A stretch of DNA of 64,000 bases, taken from contig CM065649.1 in assembly GCA_033220425.1 (NCBI GenBank), forward strand, positions 2,976,001 to 3,040,000, written 5' to 3'. The DNA comes from Lepraria neglecta. Lineage: Eukaryota; Ascomycota; Lecanoromycetes; Lecanorales; Stereocaulaceae. A program made the translations under genes and the position numbers. Below are positions 40,139 through 49,990 of the stretch, in pieces; position 1 is the stretch's first letter, and each line of letters starts with the position of its first letter. The notes beneath the pieces are model-generated. The model saw nothing but the letters and a program-made list of their open reading frames with translations, did not search any database and was not told the DNA's origin.

Positions 40139-40333
40139 TATAATAGGAACCTATAGTAATATGAAATCAAGTATAGTAGTAGGTTTATACTAAGACTAAT
40201 TCTCAAGGAGTCTATAAGAGGGGGAGCGCAAACCCCCTATTAAACACGGGGCGCACGGGACTCGTAGCGCTAACGCACGCCAAGCGTACGGTAATCGCGA
40301 GCCAACCAAGACTTTGCCAAGCTTTCTATTACA
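40139..40333 (-). repeat. LTR of element F (5' LTR in element orientation, 195 bp)
   Basis: Partner of 33056-33251. It ends CTATTACA and is followed by the GAAGA target duplication and the rest of the R4 hairpin. Confidence 0.88.
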
Positions 40334-41443
40334 GAAGATTACCGTAAAACCGGCTATATCTCACTTATCTTATACTCGATTTAGAAAATTTAAGCGGAAT
40401 TAGAAAGCCCTCTATTTATAGTATATTATATATATATAAAGCTAAGTCCTAACCCTAATACATCGAAAGTTATTAAGGATTTAGTATATTAGTGCTTCGG
40501 GGGCAGCTACGGGGGTGGCTGCAGTGGTAGCTTTAGGGAAGTCCGCAGGCAAAAACATGTTTTTTGAGCTTTCCTTAGCCAAGTCTTAGCCAAATTTCAA
40601 AATTCGAACCGCGTTGGAAAGCGCATGCTTGGTTCCAAAACTTATGAAATCATCTCGATATCATATAATGTATGTGGCGCGGGGTATCGCTGCGAAGAAG
40701 TTGCGATGCGAATTCAACTTTTGGTGTTCTAGGGTCCGGGGGCGCCAAGCTCAATGCTTGGCATTTGCCACTGAGCTTGCGCTGCCAGCAAAATGCTTCT
40801 TTTGCTTATAAGTTTTGCGCAAATGGACCGATTCTAAAAAATTTGACGGCATTGGAAAGCGCATGCTTGGTTCTAAAGCTTATGAAATCATCTCGATATC
40901 ATATGACATATGTGGCGCGGGGTATCGCTGCGAAGAAGTTGCGGTGCGAGCTCGCGCTGCCAGCAAACATGGCGAAAACGCTTCTTTTACTCATAACTAT
41001 TGCGCAAATGGGCCGATTCTAAAAATTCTTGATGCGCAAGCAAGCTAATGATTAACTCCAAAACATATGAAATCATCTCGATATCATATGACATATGTGG
41101 CGCGGGGTATCGCTGCGAAGAAGTTGCGGTGCGAGCTCGCGCTGCCAGCAAACATGGCGAAAACGCTTCTTTTACTCATAACTATTGCGCAAATGGGCCG
41201 ATTCTAAAAATTCTTGATGCGCAAGCAAGCTAATGATTAACTCCAAAACATATGAAATCATCTCGATATCATATGAAGTATGTGGCGCGGGGAAGTAGTG
41301 CGAAGAAGTTGCGATGCGAATTCAAGTTTTGGTAGTTGAAGGCGCTAGCCGAGAGAGGGAACACTGAATATAGGGCCAATCTAATTGGCTATAAGTGCGG
41401 AATTGCTCCGAATTTCGCTATAATCTATTATTAGAAGAAAGAT
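40334..41443 (+). repeat. R repeat copy R4, main body
   Basis: Resumes the R copy begun at 33030, running to the right terminus at about 41425-41443 (TATTAGAAGAAAG). Unit marker ATAAxTxTTGCG at about 40808, 40993 and 41178. The last two intervals are 185 bp, and the 185-bp blocks from about 40889 and 41074 are identical as far as I can read, a recent tandem duplication of a shortened unit. Open frames such as 40815-41048 and 41048-41233 come from this duplication. Confidence 0.8.
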
Positions 41444-41721
41444 AAGGGTAGAGTTAGGATAAATAGTATAATAGAATAATAAAAAGGAAAAGAGTAGGAT
41501 ATAACTTACCTTCTATAGCGAGTTAGCGAAGTCGGCTTATAGATTTAGATTTCTTACTAATACCCGTACCCTCTCTTCTAGGTCGGCTATCTACCAAATA
41601 GACCGATAGTCTAATATAGCGAGAGTTATACCGTAGTCCTTACGCTACTAGGTAACCTGCCGAAGTAGGTCTCTAATACGCTAGACCAACGGGCGTGACA
41701 CGCCCGTCGCTACTATACTAC

Positions 41722-41931
41722 TGTCACGGCTTGGCCTTTGCTTACTATTGGTGCCGATACGCGCAGTATAGAGCATAGTTATCGAACGTTCGATTATTAC
41801 TTATCGCTTATAGCTAGCGGCTTGGCGCGTCTCCAAGACGCGCAGGCTTTATATATCTATCTTCTCTCCTTAGATATATTCTTCTAGTTATACTACACCC
41901 CTATCGACTCGCTCTAGGTAGACCCCTAATA
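41722..41931 (+). repeat. 5' LTR of element G (210 bp)
   Basis: Begins TGTCACGGC. Contains the GGCGCGTCT/AGACGCGC inverted motif and a CTTTATATATC stretch that may be the TATA box. Confidence 0.87.
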
Positions 41932-44117
41932 TTAGAATATATCTCATCCTCATCCCGCCCTCGTGAGCTTGTCAGCGAGGTTAAATAAACGGTAGGGCTC
42001 GTGACGGATTCATCCGATTACGTTAATAGCGGAGTCCTATCCCAAGCTGACGAGGACGGAGTACTATATCCAGTTATATTCTATAGTAAGAATTTATTAC
42101 CTATAGAGTATAACTATAAGATCTACGACAAGGAGCTACTTGCGATCGTCCGCTACCTAGAACACTAGCGTCCTGAATTAGAATCAACTAATATCCCTAT
42201 CCAAATATTTACTAACTATAAGAGCCTTGAATATTTTATACAAATAAAGGAGCTAACTCGCCGTCAAGCTCGATAGGCAGAGAAATTAGCTGATTTTAAC
42301 TTCAAAATTATATACCGGAGTAGCAGATCTAATAGCAAAGTAGACGCCCTAACGCGTATACCGAATTCAGTCCCTACTAATGACTAGGACGAGCGTCGAA
42401 AGTATCAACACCGTACCCTACTATCTCCTAAGTGCTTTAAGAAATACTTAGAATCGACTAACGCGCGCTTCTCTAGGGATAGAGTTAAAGGAGGGGGTAG
42501 CGGTAGCGATATTATATCGGACGAATAGATCAACGCGCTGACTGATTAGGATTTACCTCTATACGTAAGAGTTACGCTAGCAAACAAGGAAGACGATAAC
42601 TATAGGCGTATCCGTAATACTCTAGAGAAGGATCCGTCCCGGATATTCGAAACGATCAATTTAAAGCATTACTCTAGCTATAATAACGTACTCTTCTACA
42701 AGGATTATCTATAGGTTCTAGTAATAGCTAAGCTCCGCACGGACCTAATCAAGGAAAGCTATAACCAACCCGTATATAGCTATCCTAGTAGAAATAGAAC
42801 ACTTGAGCTAGTAAAGAGATAGTTCTACTAGCGTGGTATAAAAGATAAGATTGCTCGCTATATCTATAATTACTATATCTGCCAACGAAGCAAGGCCCCT
42901 CGAGACTAATACAATAGGCTACTATAGGCTTTACCGGTACCGGAGCAACGCTGGCAAGATATCTCTATAGACTTCATTACTGGACTTCCCGTCTCGGAAG
43001 GGTACAATACTATATATACTATCGTGGATCGGCTTTCCAAAGAGCGCCACTACGCTCTATATATTGCGACTAATCAAGGCACGTCTACGGAAGCTACAGC
43101 CGGTATCCTAATAAGATATATCTTCCGCTCGTATAGTCTCCTAGAGTTAATCATCTCCGATTAAGGGCTATAGTTCGTATTATTAGTATAGAAGGCACTA
43201 TATTAGCGACTAAAGATTAATATCAAGCTATCTACGACGTTCTATCCGGAAACTAACGGTTAGACGGAACGGGCTAATTAAGACGTCGAGCGTCACCTGA
43301 GAACGTATTACTCGTATATACAAGATGATTAGGTCCGACTTCTCCCTATAGCCGAATTTATAGATAATAACTCTATTACTAGTACTATAGGAATAACTCC
43401 CTTCTTTACTAATAAAGGTTTCTACCCTTAGATATCTTTCTCTCTACCTATAGACACTAGATCTATAGCTTATAAACGTATCTAGTATACTAAGGCGAAT
43501 AATATCGTAGACCGTATAACAAGAGTCTTAGACTTTATAACCAAGTAATCCGTTACGAGCCGCAGGAGAATAACGGATTAAGCTAATAAGAAGTAGTCTA
43601 ACGTTATATACGATAAAGGAGATATAGTATTCCTATCTAGTCGGAATATAAGTATAGAACGTCCGAGTAGGAAACTGGATAATAAGATACTAGAACCGTT
43701 TAAGGTATCAGATAAAGTTAGATTATTATACCGCCTAGAACTCCTATCTAGTATATAAATATATAATATCTTCCACTCTAGTCTACTACGAAAAGTATCT
43801 ATAGACCCTTTACCTAGTCAGCGAATAGAGCCGCCAAGACCTATTATAGTAGATAACTAGGAAGAGTAGGAGATCGACGATATCTTAGATACTAGACTAT
43901 TCGGTCGTGGCCGCCATCTATAGTTCCGGGTCCGATAGAAGAACGAGCAATAACCGGACCGCCAATAGTACTATACGGACGGCGGCGAATTTGGTAACGC
44001 TTAGGATATAGTCGACGACTTCTATACGCGCTACCCGAACAAACCAGGTAGTTCGAGTCGGCTATAGTCGTCTTACCTTCTATATTAGGGACGATACTTG
44101 CTTGAAGAGGGGGGTAG

Positions 44118-44327
44118 TGTCACGGCTTGGCCTTTGCTTACTATTGGTGCCGATATACGCAGTATAGAGCATAGTTATCGAACGTTCGATTATTACTCAT
44201 CGCTTATAGCTAGCGGCTTGGCGCGTCTCCAAGACGCGCAGGCTTCATGTATCTATCTTCTCTCCTTAGATATGTTCTTCTAGTTATACTACACCCCTAT
44301 CGACTCGCTCTAGATAGGCCCCTAACA
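44118..44327 (+). repeat. 3' LTR of element G (210 bp)
   Basis: Partner of 41722-41931 with few differences. Preceded by a purine-rich run (GAAGAGGGGGGTAG, 44104-44117) that fits a polypurine tract. Confidence 0.87.
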
Positions 44328-44467
44328 ACTACCAGCTAACTTAGTAGAGAGCGTCTAGGCCTCTACCCTAAACTCTAGTAGTATCTTTAATATTAGCGGA
44401 ATATAGATAGAAGGTTAAGTAATATCTATACTATAATATAACGGCTTACTCTATATTATACCCTTTT

Positions 44468-44693
44468 ATACTAAGTATAAGGAGATACTAGCCTATAGTA
44501 GTACTAGACTTATACCCGAAGGTACGGTCTATATAGAAGGTTCGCTACTATAAATATTAGTAGCGTCCTAATAACGAAGCCCTTGTATATTAAATTATAT
44601 TTACTTCTATTACTACTACTACTACTATTATTATTATTATTATTATTAACTATTAAAATATTAATATTATTTTATAACGACTCTATAATAGCT
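44468..44693 (-). repeat. K-type element leader with triplet microsatellite
   Basis: Follows the K-type LTR on the reverse strand and matches about 190 bp at 23812. It contains an uninterrupted run of TAC/TAT triplets (about 44612-44648) longer than in the other copy. Confidence 0.55.
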
Positions 44694-45146
44694 TGTAAGG
44701 TATACTCCCCGTCAGCGGGCCGTTATCGCTCCGTGAACTAGGCTCCTCGCTAGCGGGCCGTTGCTGCGCCCTAGGAACTGTGTCCCGCTGGCGCTACGAT
44801 GTCGGGCTGCGGCTCAGCTTTCCGCTGTTGCTACGCTACTATATACAAAGGTATTCAAAGACGTGAAGTGGTTATATCACTGGCATAGTATAGGTAGTTC
44901 TGTATTAGAACTAATCACTAAGGATCCTCAGGAAAGAAGTAGGCAGACTATCCCTTAAGCTTCTCTCTGCGGGTAACGCATAGCCGCTATCAGGTAGCTA
45001 GCGCACCACTGAGAGCCTAGCTCCTGACGTCTGCCAAGTCGGTCGAATATCATCCCGATATACTCCGGCGCTCCGCGCACTAGGAGGCATCGGAACAACT
45101 TCACTAACAAGACAGACCCTTCCAACATGATAGTTGGTATTATACA
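44694..45146 (-). repeat. K-type LTR (453 bp)
   Basis: Matches 26195-26646 in inverted orientation. This copy keeps more G+C. It contains a series of GC-rich sub-repeats (GCGGGCCGTT, CTCGCTAGCGGGCCGTTG, 44710-44800). Confidence 0.65.
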
Positions 45147-45970
45147 TCTATAGAGATGTACTTGATAAGAGATACCCATTCGCGGTTTCCGTATTGAGTT
45201 ATATATACCTTTTCATATTTCGATACAACTACCCTGAATTTGCCTACTACTCCTATTATAAACCCTTTCTTATCTATGTTATAGATATCCTCCTTGTAGA
45301 TCTAATAGGTATCTAGGGTCTATTAAAAGAGCTGAAACCAGCTAATAAGGACTTTAGGATCCTGAGCTATTACCCTTTCCTTATCCAATAGGGGGATATA
45401 TTAAGTCTTAATATCTAGGTGGCGAGATAAGAACTTCTGGACCCAATTAACTCCTAAAGGCTTCGTATCCCCCTTCCTAAGTAGTAGTTCTATAGCTATA
45501 GACCGTGTTTGTTTAACCCGAGGCGGCCAACCCTATACTTGGAGACGGAGGATCTATATAGCAATTGCTTGTTCTTCTTCAGGCGTTAATCGTTGTCGTT
45601 TCTCGCTATCCTGCTTCTTCGTAGCTTACCTATAGATACGACGATCTAACGCGCCCTTTGCTAAGCCATACTAACGTGTAGCCTTGCGTATCGAGAGGGT
45701 TCCTTCAGAGGTATTCCAGTTATTATAAGCGAGTTCTAAACGGACCTCCTTTAGCAGTTCCAGAGGGTCTTAAGGCGCTATATAAGGTGGAACAGGGTCC
45801 TAAGACGTAGTATTAATAGTGGGAGGCATAATTGATAGCTATATAGGCTTTTGGGTATTGATATATAGGTAAACAGGGAGGATATTAACTCGAGTATGCG
45901 ATAAAAAATGCTGCTTACTAAGCAAATGCCTCATTGAGGGGTTTGCCTCATTGAGGGGTGAACCCTTCTA
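45147..45970 (-). mobile_element. pogo/Fot1-like DNA transposon, 5' end and N-terminal half of transposase
   Basis: Reverse-strand translation from the ATG at 45829 gives a fungal pogo-type transposase: N-terminal HTH (SIRKATR.YGLAKGALDRRIYR), CENP-B-type HTH (RQRLTPEEEQAIA .. PPRVKQTRSIAIELL .. LGVNWVQKFLSRH) and the start of the DDE_1 domain (YNIDKKGFIIGVVGK, then a segment like TQYGNREWVSLI) with the first catalytic Asp. It ends at 45147, where the K-type LTR begins. The frame carries several in-frame stops (for example after TINTTS and after LRLQV), so it is inactive. Upstream, 45900-45960 holds two direct copies of GCCTCATTGAGGGG, placed like transposase-binding subterminal repeats. The outer end is probably at the TA near 45970. 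Confidence 0.75.
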
Positions 45971-45972
45971 TA

Positions 45973-46401
45973 GGGCTGAAAAGTAAACAAAAAAAATCCG
46001 ATTTTTAACCCTATTTGCGATAGCTGTCCAGCGCCGTACTATATATACAAAGTTGATAGCCTAATAGAGCTGGACGAGCCCGTGCATTCCCTGTTTACTA
46101 TAACTTCTACGCAGCGTTGGTTGTTGATGTACTGTAGATTTCAGAGCTATTAGCGCCGAGCAGTTAGAAAATCAGAATTTAGGGGGAATTCTAGGGGTAG
46201 GGAAGGCGCGCGAGATGGGCCAAGTTTTTAGAAAACCAGCTGTACAGCAATAACCAACGCTACGTAGAAGCTACAGTAAACGGGTAATTAATAGGCTCGT
46301 CCAGCTCTACTATGCTATTAACTTTTTATATATAGTACGGCGCTGAACAGCCATCGCAAATAGGGTTAAAAAATATATATTTTTTGTTTACTTTTCAGCC
46401 C
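45973..46401. mobile_element. Palindromic MITE, TA target site
   Basis: 429 bp flanked by TA (45971-45972 and 46402-46403). Terminal inverted repeat begins GGGCTGAAAAGTAAAC, and pairing continues, imperfectly, for about 150 bp per arm (TTTGCGATxGCTGT.CAGCGCCGTACTATATATA in the arms, split here by mismatches). The centre (about 46130-46235) is unpaired. No coding. The TA duplication and small size point to a Tc1/mariner-pogo-driven element; the adjacent pogo copy is a possible but unproven source. Confidence 0.78.
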
Positions 46402-46403
46402 TA

Positions 46404-46650
46404 ACTGGCGCGAATCAACAAAAAAAATAAAAAAATAAAAAAATCGTCTTTGCGATGCCTGTCTAACGCTGCGTTAGATATACAAAGTTTATAGCCTTAT
46501 AGAGCTGGATAGGCGCTTTAATTCCCTGTTTACTAGGCCCCCGGAGTAGCGTTGGTTGTTACTGTATAGCTGGTTTTCCAAAATTTTGGCCCATTTCGCG
46601 CGCCTTCCCTACCCCCGGAGCGCCCCCCAAAATTCTGATTTTCTCGCGCC
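46404..46650. mobile_element. Second, partial MITE copy
   Basis: From about 46443 one arm of the MITE family repeats (ATACAAAGTTTATAGCC, CCCTGTTTACT, CGTTGGTTGTT), followed by the central segment in flipped orientation relative to the first copy (about 46560-46650). The other arm is missing. It starts after an A-rich stretch (46424-46443). Confidence 0.6.
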
Positions 46651-46882
46651 AATGGTTTTGAAATCTACGGTAGGCCAACCTGCAGATGTCCAGGTTCATC
46701 GATTGGTGCTATCATATTTTCGCCCAGGCTCCTGGAGACACTTGTCCTCTAACGTTGTCTCCCGAGAACATAGGATAAGAGATTGCCCGGTGACTGGCGG
46801 AAACGTTACTCGATAAGCTGCATGGATCGCGGCCTTGGGCACCTCGACTCTTCACGTGGCTCCGCACAAGGCGCTCTCACCA

Positions 46883-47002
46883 ACAAAAAAGGGCGCACCG
46901 CTTTAATGCAGGATATCATTATTAGGCAGCATTAGCCACTCATTTGCCTAAACACAGCAAAAAAGGGCGCACCGCTTTAATGCAGTATCATAATTAGGCA
47001 GC
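46883..47002. promoter_or_regulatory. Duplicated 45-bp block upstream of the HET gene
   Basis: Two copies (46883-46930 and 46958-47002) of a block with AAAAAAGGGCGCACCGCTTT and ATTAGGCAGC, offset by about 75 bp and ending about 195 bp before the ATG at 47197. The location suggests duplicated upstream promoter elements; this is inference. No TATA box stands out. Confidence 0.45.
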
Positions 47003-47196
47003 CTTGTGCACTTGTTAACTTAAGGCAGCAAGACCTGGACTCTAATGGCAGTATTCTCCGGTTCATAAAGTAAATACCCAGGGACATTTTACTAGATTCA
47101 GACTTACCTCAAAGCGATAACAATCAGACTAAAGAGCAGGACTTGAGCCCAGGAAGACTACAAAGAGAGAGTCATTGTCGCAAAGTGCTATAAGAG

Positions 47197-49179
47197 ATGG
47201 AGGACGATACCGGCCGTACCTTGTCAGACATTTATAAGTCGAGTACCCAAATGCTGGTGAAGCAAATCGTGGAGATCCAAAGGCATACCACTTCCCGTAA
47301 TGGATCGAAGGTGTGGGCGGAGCGGTTACGTTTCGTGGATATCTCTGGCGTGATCACTGAAGACGTAAACCATAGCAGGAAACGACGCCGGACCACACGC
47401 AATGATAGGGATTATCCTTTCGACAACCACTCCGTGCGAGTATTACGGCTAACAGACCGACTGCCTGTCAGTAGAAACCCCTACGTGGCTATATCGTGGC
47501 GTTGGAACAGTGACCTGCCTCTAGGCCAAGGTGCTGCCGGACACAGGTATCAGATTCAAAGGCCAAAAGAGCAGCCTCACCATAGTAAGGTGCCCGACAT
47601 CTACTTTGACCGGGCTATCCGCTTCGCCCAAGCCCGGGGTATCCATCTCTTATGGATCGACAAGGAATGCATATATCAAGAAAATGAGGAGGATCAGGCT
47701 ACGGGAATACAGGGCATGGATTTGGTATACAGAGATTGCAAGGTATCTCTTGGCCTACTCGAAGTCGAGCTGCAATCGCAACAGCAACTGAAATCCCTGT
47801 CTGAGCTTCTCGGCCTAAAATTAATCGACGAGACAGGACCAAGGTTTAGGGAGGGGGTGCCTAAGGGGCAAATCTCAAGGATTTTGGATATTCTGGGCTT
47901 AATTATATCCGACGAGCGATGGGAGAGGACATGGATATTTCAGGAGGATCATTGTGCTTCTTCCAATATGCTTCTTCTTGTTCGACATGTATCGTCTTTA
48001 TATAAAGACAAAGTATTCGGAGATCTACCAGGCGAGCTTCAAATTCGGTGTGCCCAGTTCCGTAAGGCAACCACCATGTTTTGTATAGCTTGCGACGTGG
48101 TAAAGCAAGCCTACCCACATGACCTGCTTTCCAAAGTCAAGCAATACAATATTTGGAACCAAGGGCATGGACGGGGCCGGGATCCAAAACCTGGGAATCG
48201 TCAGCTAAACCGAGTGTCGACTGACAGCGCTGAATTGCCACACCTTCCGGCAAGCTCTCTCAGCATATTACGTGATATTAAGGCACGGCGAAACCATGTG
48301 GTTGCGGACAGACTGGCTATCTTCGCGAATTGTCGCCAATATCTTACAAGACTCGATGTTACCAACCTGACGCGGGCAGATTATGGCCTGAGCGCTTGTT
48401 TCCTGTGTCTATATCTGCTCAATGGAGAGATAATGACCAACTTCGTGAAAGACCGATCAAGTGAACCATCGCAAGATCCCAAAGACGTTCTGAATGGTTC
48501 AATTTACGAATTCTTAGAGAGATTCTCCCTTACATTCGACCCACCCTGTTATAAATTTCGGCAGTCGTTTATTGACAACCATTGTCGATTCGGTACGGTC
48601 AAGCTTACATCGCACGGTACCGAGACACGAGGCCGGCTTTGGGAAATTAATGAGACCATCGCTTTTACTAATAGCGATAGACATAAGATTAAAATACACG
48701 ATACGGAGTCCGAATACTCGTCTTTCGGTTTCAACGATTGTGCGCTACCTGTCTTACTGCGAAGACTCAAAAGTCTTAAACACTACTCGCTCGAATCAGA
48801 ATTCTCCAATTACTTAACGAACCGTCAACCTAAGCTGTTCATTCATGAGATGATAAGAGCTGTCCTCAAAGGGTTAAGGCATGGCAAAGCACTCCGATTG
48901 GCTCGCCTGGTTGGGGAATTGCACGCCCTCGGAATTTTTGTGGGTGATCGAAATGATGTTCAAAATTCTGAGCGAATAATGGCTTTTACAAGTTTTTCGA
49001 AAAAGAAGGACAAAATAGTTTCGATCGAGGTCCAACATGACGGCAATTCGACCTATGGCCTGAAGCGATTATATACTCGATCATGGATCAATGGTGTATA
49101 CTTCGCGTACGGCAGGCCTCAGGAAAAATACCTGTTTCCATGGCCATTTGCGCACAGCTACGAAGAGTTGGCTTGCTGA
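47197..49179 (+). CDS. HET-domain protein, 660 aa, intact
   Basis: Single-exon gene. Divergent HET domain: [11 protein letters not shown] at residues about 94-104, [19 protein letters not shown] at about 149-167 followed by [19 protein letters not shown], and [13 protein letters not shown] at about 240-252. These are the three blocks expected of a heterokaryon-incompatibility protein, with W-R-W in place of the common W-G-D/E and Glu-Cys in place of Ala/Ile-Cys after the Asp. The N-terminal 90 residues are rich in basic residues (KRRRTTRND, a possible nuclear signal). The C-terminal 400 residues contain a cysteine-rich patch and [31 protein letters not shown], seen in other long fungal HET proteins. 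It ends exactly where the reverse-strand NLR fragment begins. Composition is ordinary and there is no sign of RIP. The role is inferred from the family only. Confidence 0.88.
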   Translation: MEDDTGRTLSDIYKSSTQMLVKQIVEIQRHTTSRNGSKVWAERLRFVDISGVITEDVNHSRKRRRTTRNDRDYPFDNHSVRVLRLTDRLPVSRNPYVAISWRWNSDLPLGQGAAGHRYQIQRPKEQPHHSKVPDIYFDRAIRFAQARGIHLLWIDKECIYQENEEDQATGIQGMDLVYRDCKVSLGLLEVELQSQQQLKSLSELLGLKLIDETGPRFREGVPKGQISRILDILGLIISDERWERTWIFQEDHCASSNMLLLVRHVSSLYKDKVFGDLPGELQIRCAQFRKATTMFCIACDVVKQAYPHDLLSKVKQYNIWNQGHGRGRDPKPGNRQLNRVSTDSAELPHLPASSLSILRDIKARRNHVVADRLAIFANCRQYLTRLDVTNLTRADYGLSACFLCLYLLNGEIMTNFVKDRSSEPSQDPKDVLNGSIYEFLERFSLTFDPPCYKFRQSFIDNHCRFGTVKLTSHGTETRGRLWEINETIAFTNSDRHKIKIHDTESEYSSFGFNDCALPVLLRRLKSLKHYSLESEFSNYLTNRQPKLFIHEMIRAVLKGLRHGKALRLARLVGELHALGIFVGDRNDVQNSERIMAFTSFSKKKDKIVSIEVQHDGNSTYGLKRLYTRSWINGVYFAYGRPQEKYLFPWPFAHSYEELAC

Positions 49180-49552
49180 TCACCACGTCGCCCAGTCGAA
49201 TGTCATTCTTCGCGCTTGGAGCTCCACCGCCGACACCAACCATCAGTCCAAACCTGATCGAGGAAAATGTAGAACGAATGTGACTCGCAGCAGAAGTAGT
49301 CCCCGTCACTCCAGACGGCAAACACGCAACAGCCACGTTGTGCACCCCGATCCGTCCCAAAGTGTAATTGTTGTGGTCGTGAGAGTCCTGCGGGAGAGGG
49401 TTGTGCACCCCGATCCGTCCCAAAGTGTAATTGTTGTGGTCGTGAGAGTCCTGCGGGAGAGGGTTGTGGCGCTCGTCCAGCATGGCCACTGCTGCAGCCA
49501 GCTCCGTCGGCAACGCGCATGTCCATCCCACGGTATAGTCTCCATGCTCCAT
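49088..49552 (-). pseudogene. N-terminal fragment of a PNP-type fungal NLR (nucleoside phosphorylase-like domain)
   Basis: Reads [20 protein letters not shown] at the start, then [35 protein letters not shown] and [13 protein letters not shown], the classic start of the PNP_UDP_1 domain found at the N-terminus of fungal NLR proteins (followed in whole genes by NACHT or NB-ARC and repeats). Homology stops after DVVISKP near 49180, only about a third of the PNP domain, and the last residues read through the 3' end of the HET gene on the other strand. A 21-residue block is present twice in tandem (see 49338-49463), which would disturb the fold. No NACHT or repeat domain follows. Best read as a decapitated NLR relic left by rearrangement; expression as a small protein cannot be excluded. 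Confidence 0.8.
49338..49463 (-). repeat. 63-bp in-frame tandem duplication in the NLR fragment
   Basis: Two identical 63-bp units (offset 49338 to 49401) encoding the 21 residues that run from [10 protein letters not shown] to TLGRIGVH. Family members have this segment once. Confidence 0.9.
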
Positions 49553-49990
49553 CGTTTATCAAGGCGTATCATATAGGTATGTGGGAGTTGTTTACTGCTT
49601 GGTCACTTTCCGAGGCCTTGGCTTTGGGTAGCTGATCACAAGGCCCCGAGATACTCTGGAGCTTCGCTCTGATGGGCCGTGATGCTGCTGATTCAGCAGC
49701 AGAGGAAGACTTATATTATCGTTACAGGTGGATGCTGCTACATTGTTCCTTTGTGAAGTCGGCCTTCTGGAGTCTTACAGCCCACAAGGCTGATCTTGCC
49801 TGTTTCCGGCCTTAACGGCACGGCCTGTCGGTCCGCCTTACCCACCATACGACACCAGCAACGGCCTTCGTCTAAGTGGTAGCTACAAGCGAAGCAACGT
49901 CGCCACTCAGATGATCAATTCAGTATGCTACAATCGTACGAGCCGACACGTACTCCTATTCGCTGTAGGCAAAGAACCTACAAAAGCCAG
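49553..49990. other. Intergenic, no gene seen
   Basis: Ordinary base composition. It should hold the promoter of the reverse-strand NLR relic and the 3' end of the CorA-like gene. No further domain was found. Confidence 0.5.

Larger units (their letters stand above)
33056..40333 (-). mobile_element. Ty3/Gypsy retrotransposon (element F), inserted in R4
   Basis: Outline complete, 7278 bp: LTRs 33056-33251 (196 bp) and 40139-40333 (195 bp) with ends TGTAATAG/CTATTACA, target duplication GAAGA at 33051-33055 and 40334-40338. On the reverse strand: gag from about 40.1 to 38.8 kb with a knuckle-like stretch near 38.85 kb, reverse transcriptase 37536-38186, RNase H about 37.3-36.8 kb, integrase about 36.75-34.95 kb. 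An extra plus-strand open frame lies between integrase and the outer LTR. It is broken in several places but less decayed than the 1-23 kb elements, and is younger than R4. Confidence 0.88.
41722..44327 (+). mobile_element. Ty3/Gypsy chromovirus with large internal loss (element G)
   Basis: 2606 bp with both LTRs (41722-41931 and 44118-44327, 210 bp each) and a perfect 5-bp target duplication ACTAC (41717-41721, 44328-44332). The inside holds only RNase H (about 42.0-42.4 kb), integrase (42.75-43.45 kb, with RWQDISIDFITGLP and IVDRLSK motifs) and a chromodomain-like end (43.86-44.07 kb). Gag, protease and most of the reverse transcriptase are absent. It was probably inserted in this shortened form or recombined later. 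Dead element; less decayed than those at 1-23 kb. Confidence 0.87.
41444..45146 (-). mobile_element. LTR retroelement of uncertain class (K-type), 5' part, interrupted by element G
   Basis: Reverse-strand order: LTR 45146-44694, leader 44693-44468, then decayed gag-like sequence (44467-44328 and 41721-41444). The LTR starts TGTATAATACC and ends GTATACCTTACA on the reverse strand. The element stops at the right end of R4 and has no 3' half here. Its LTR interrupts a pogo-like transposase on the right. Related pieces are at 23812 (leader) and 25755-26646 (3' tail and LTR). Superfamily not resolved. Broken. Confidence 0.55.

Noticed and set aside
46556-46816. 86-codon plus-strand frame before the HET gene
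   Set aside because: Its first third is MITE sequence and the rest has no domain; more likely untranslated upstream DNA.
49083-49576. Plus-strand frames opposite the NLR relic (66 and 161 codons)
   Set aside because: The reverse strand carries clear PNP homology; the plus-strand frames stay open because of the 63-bp duplication.
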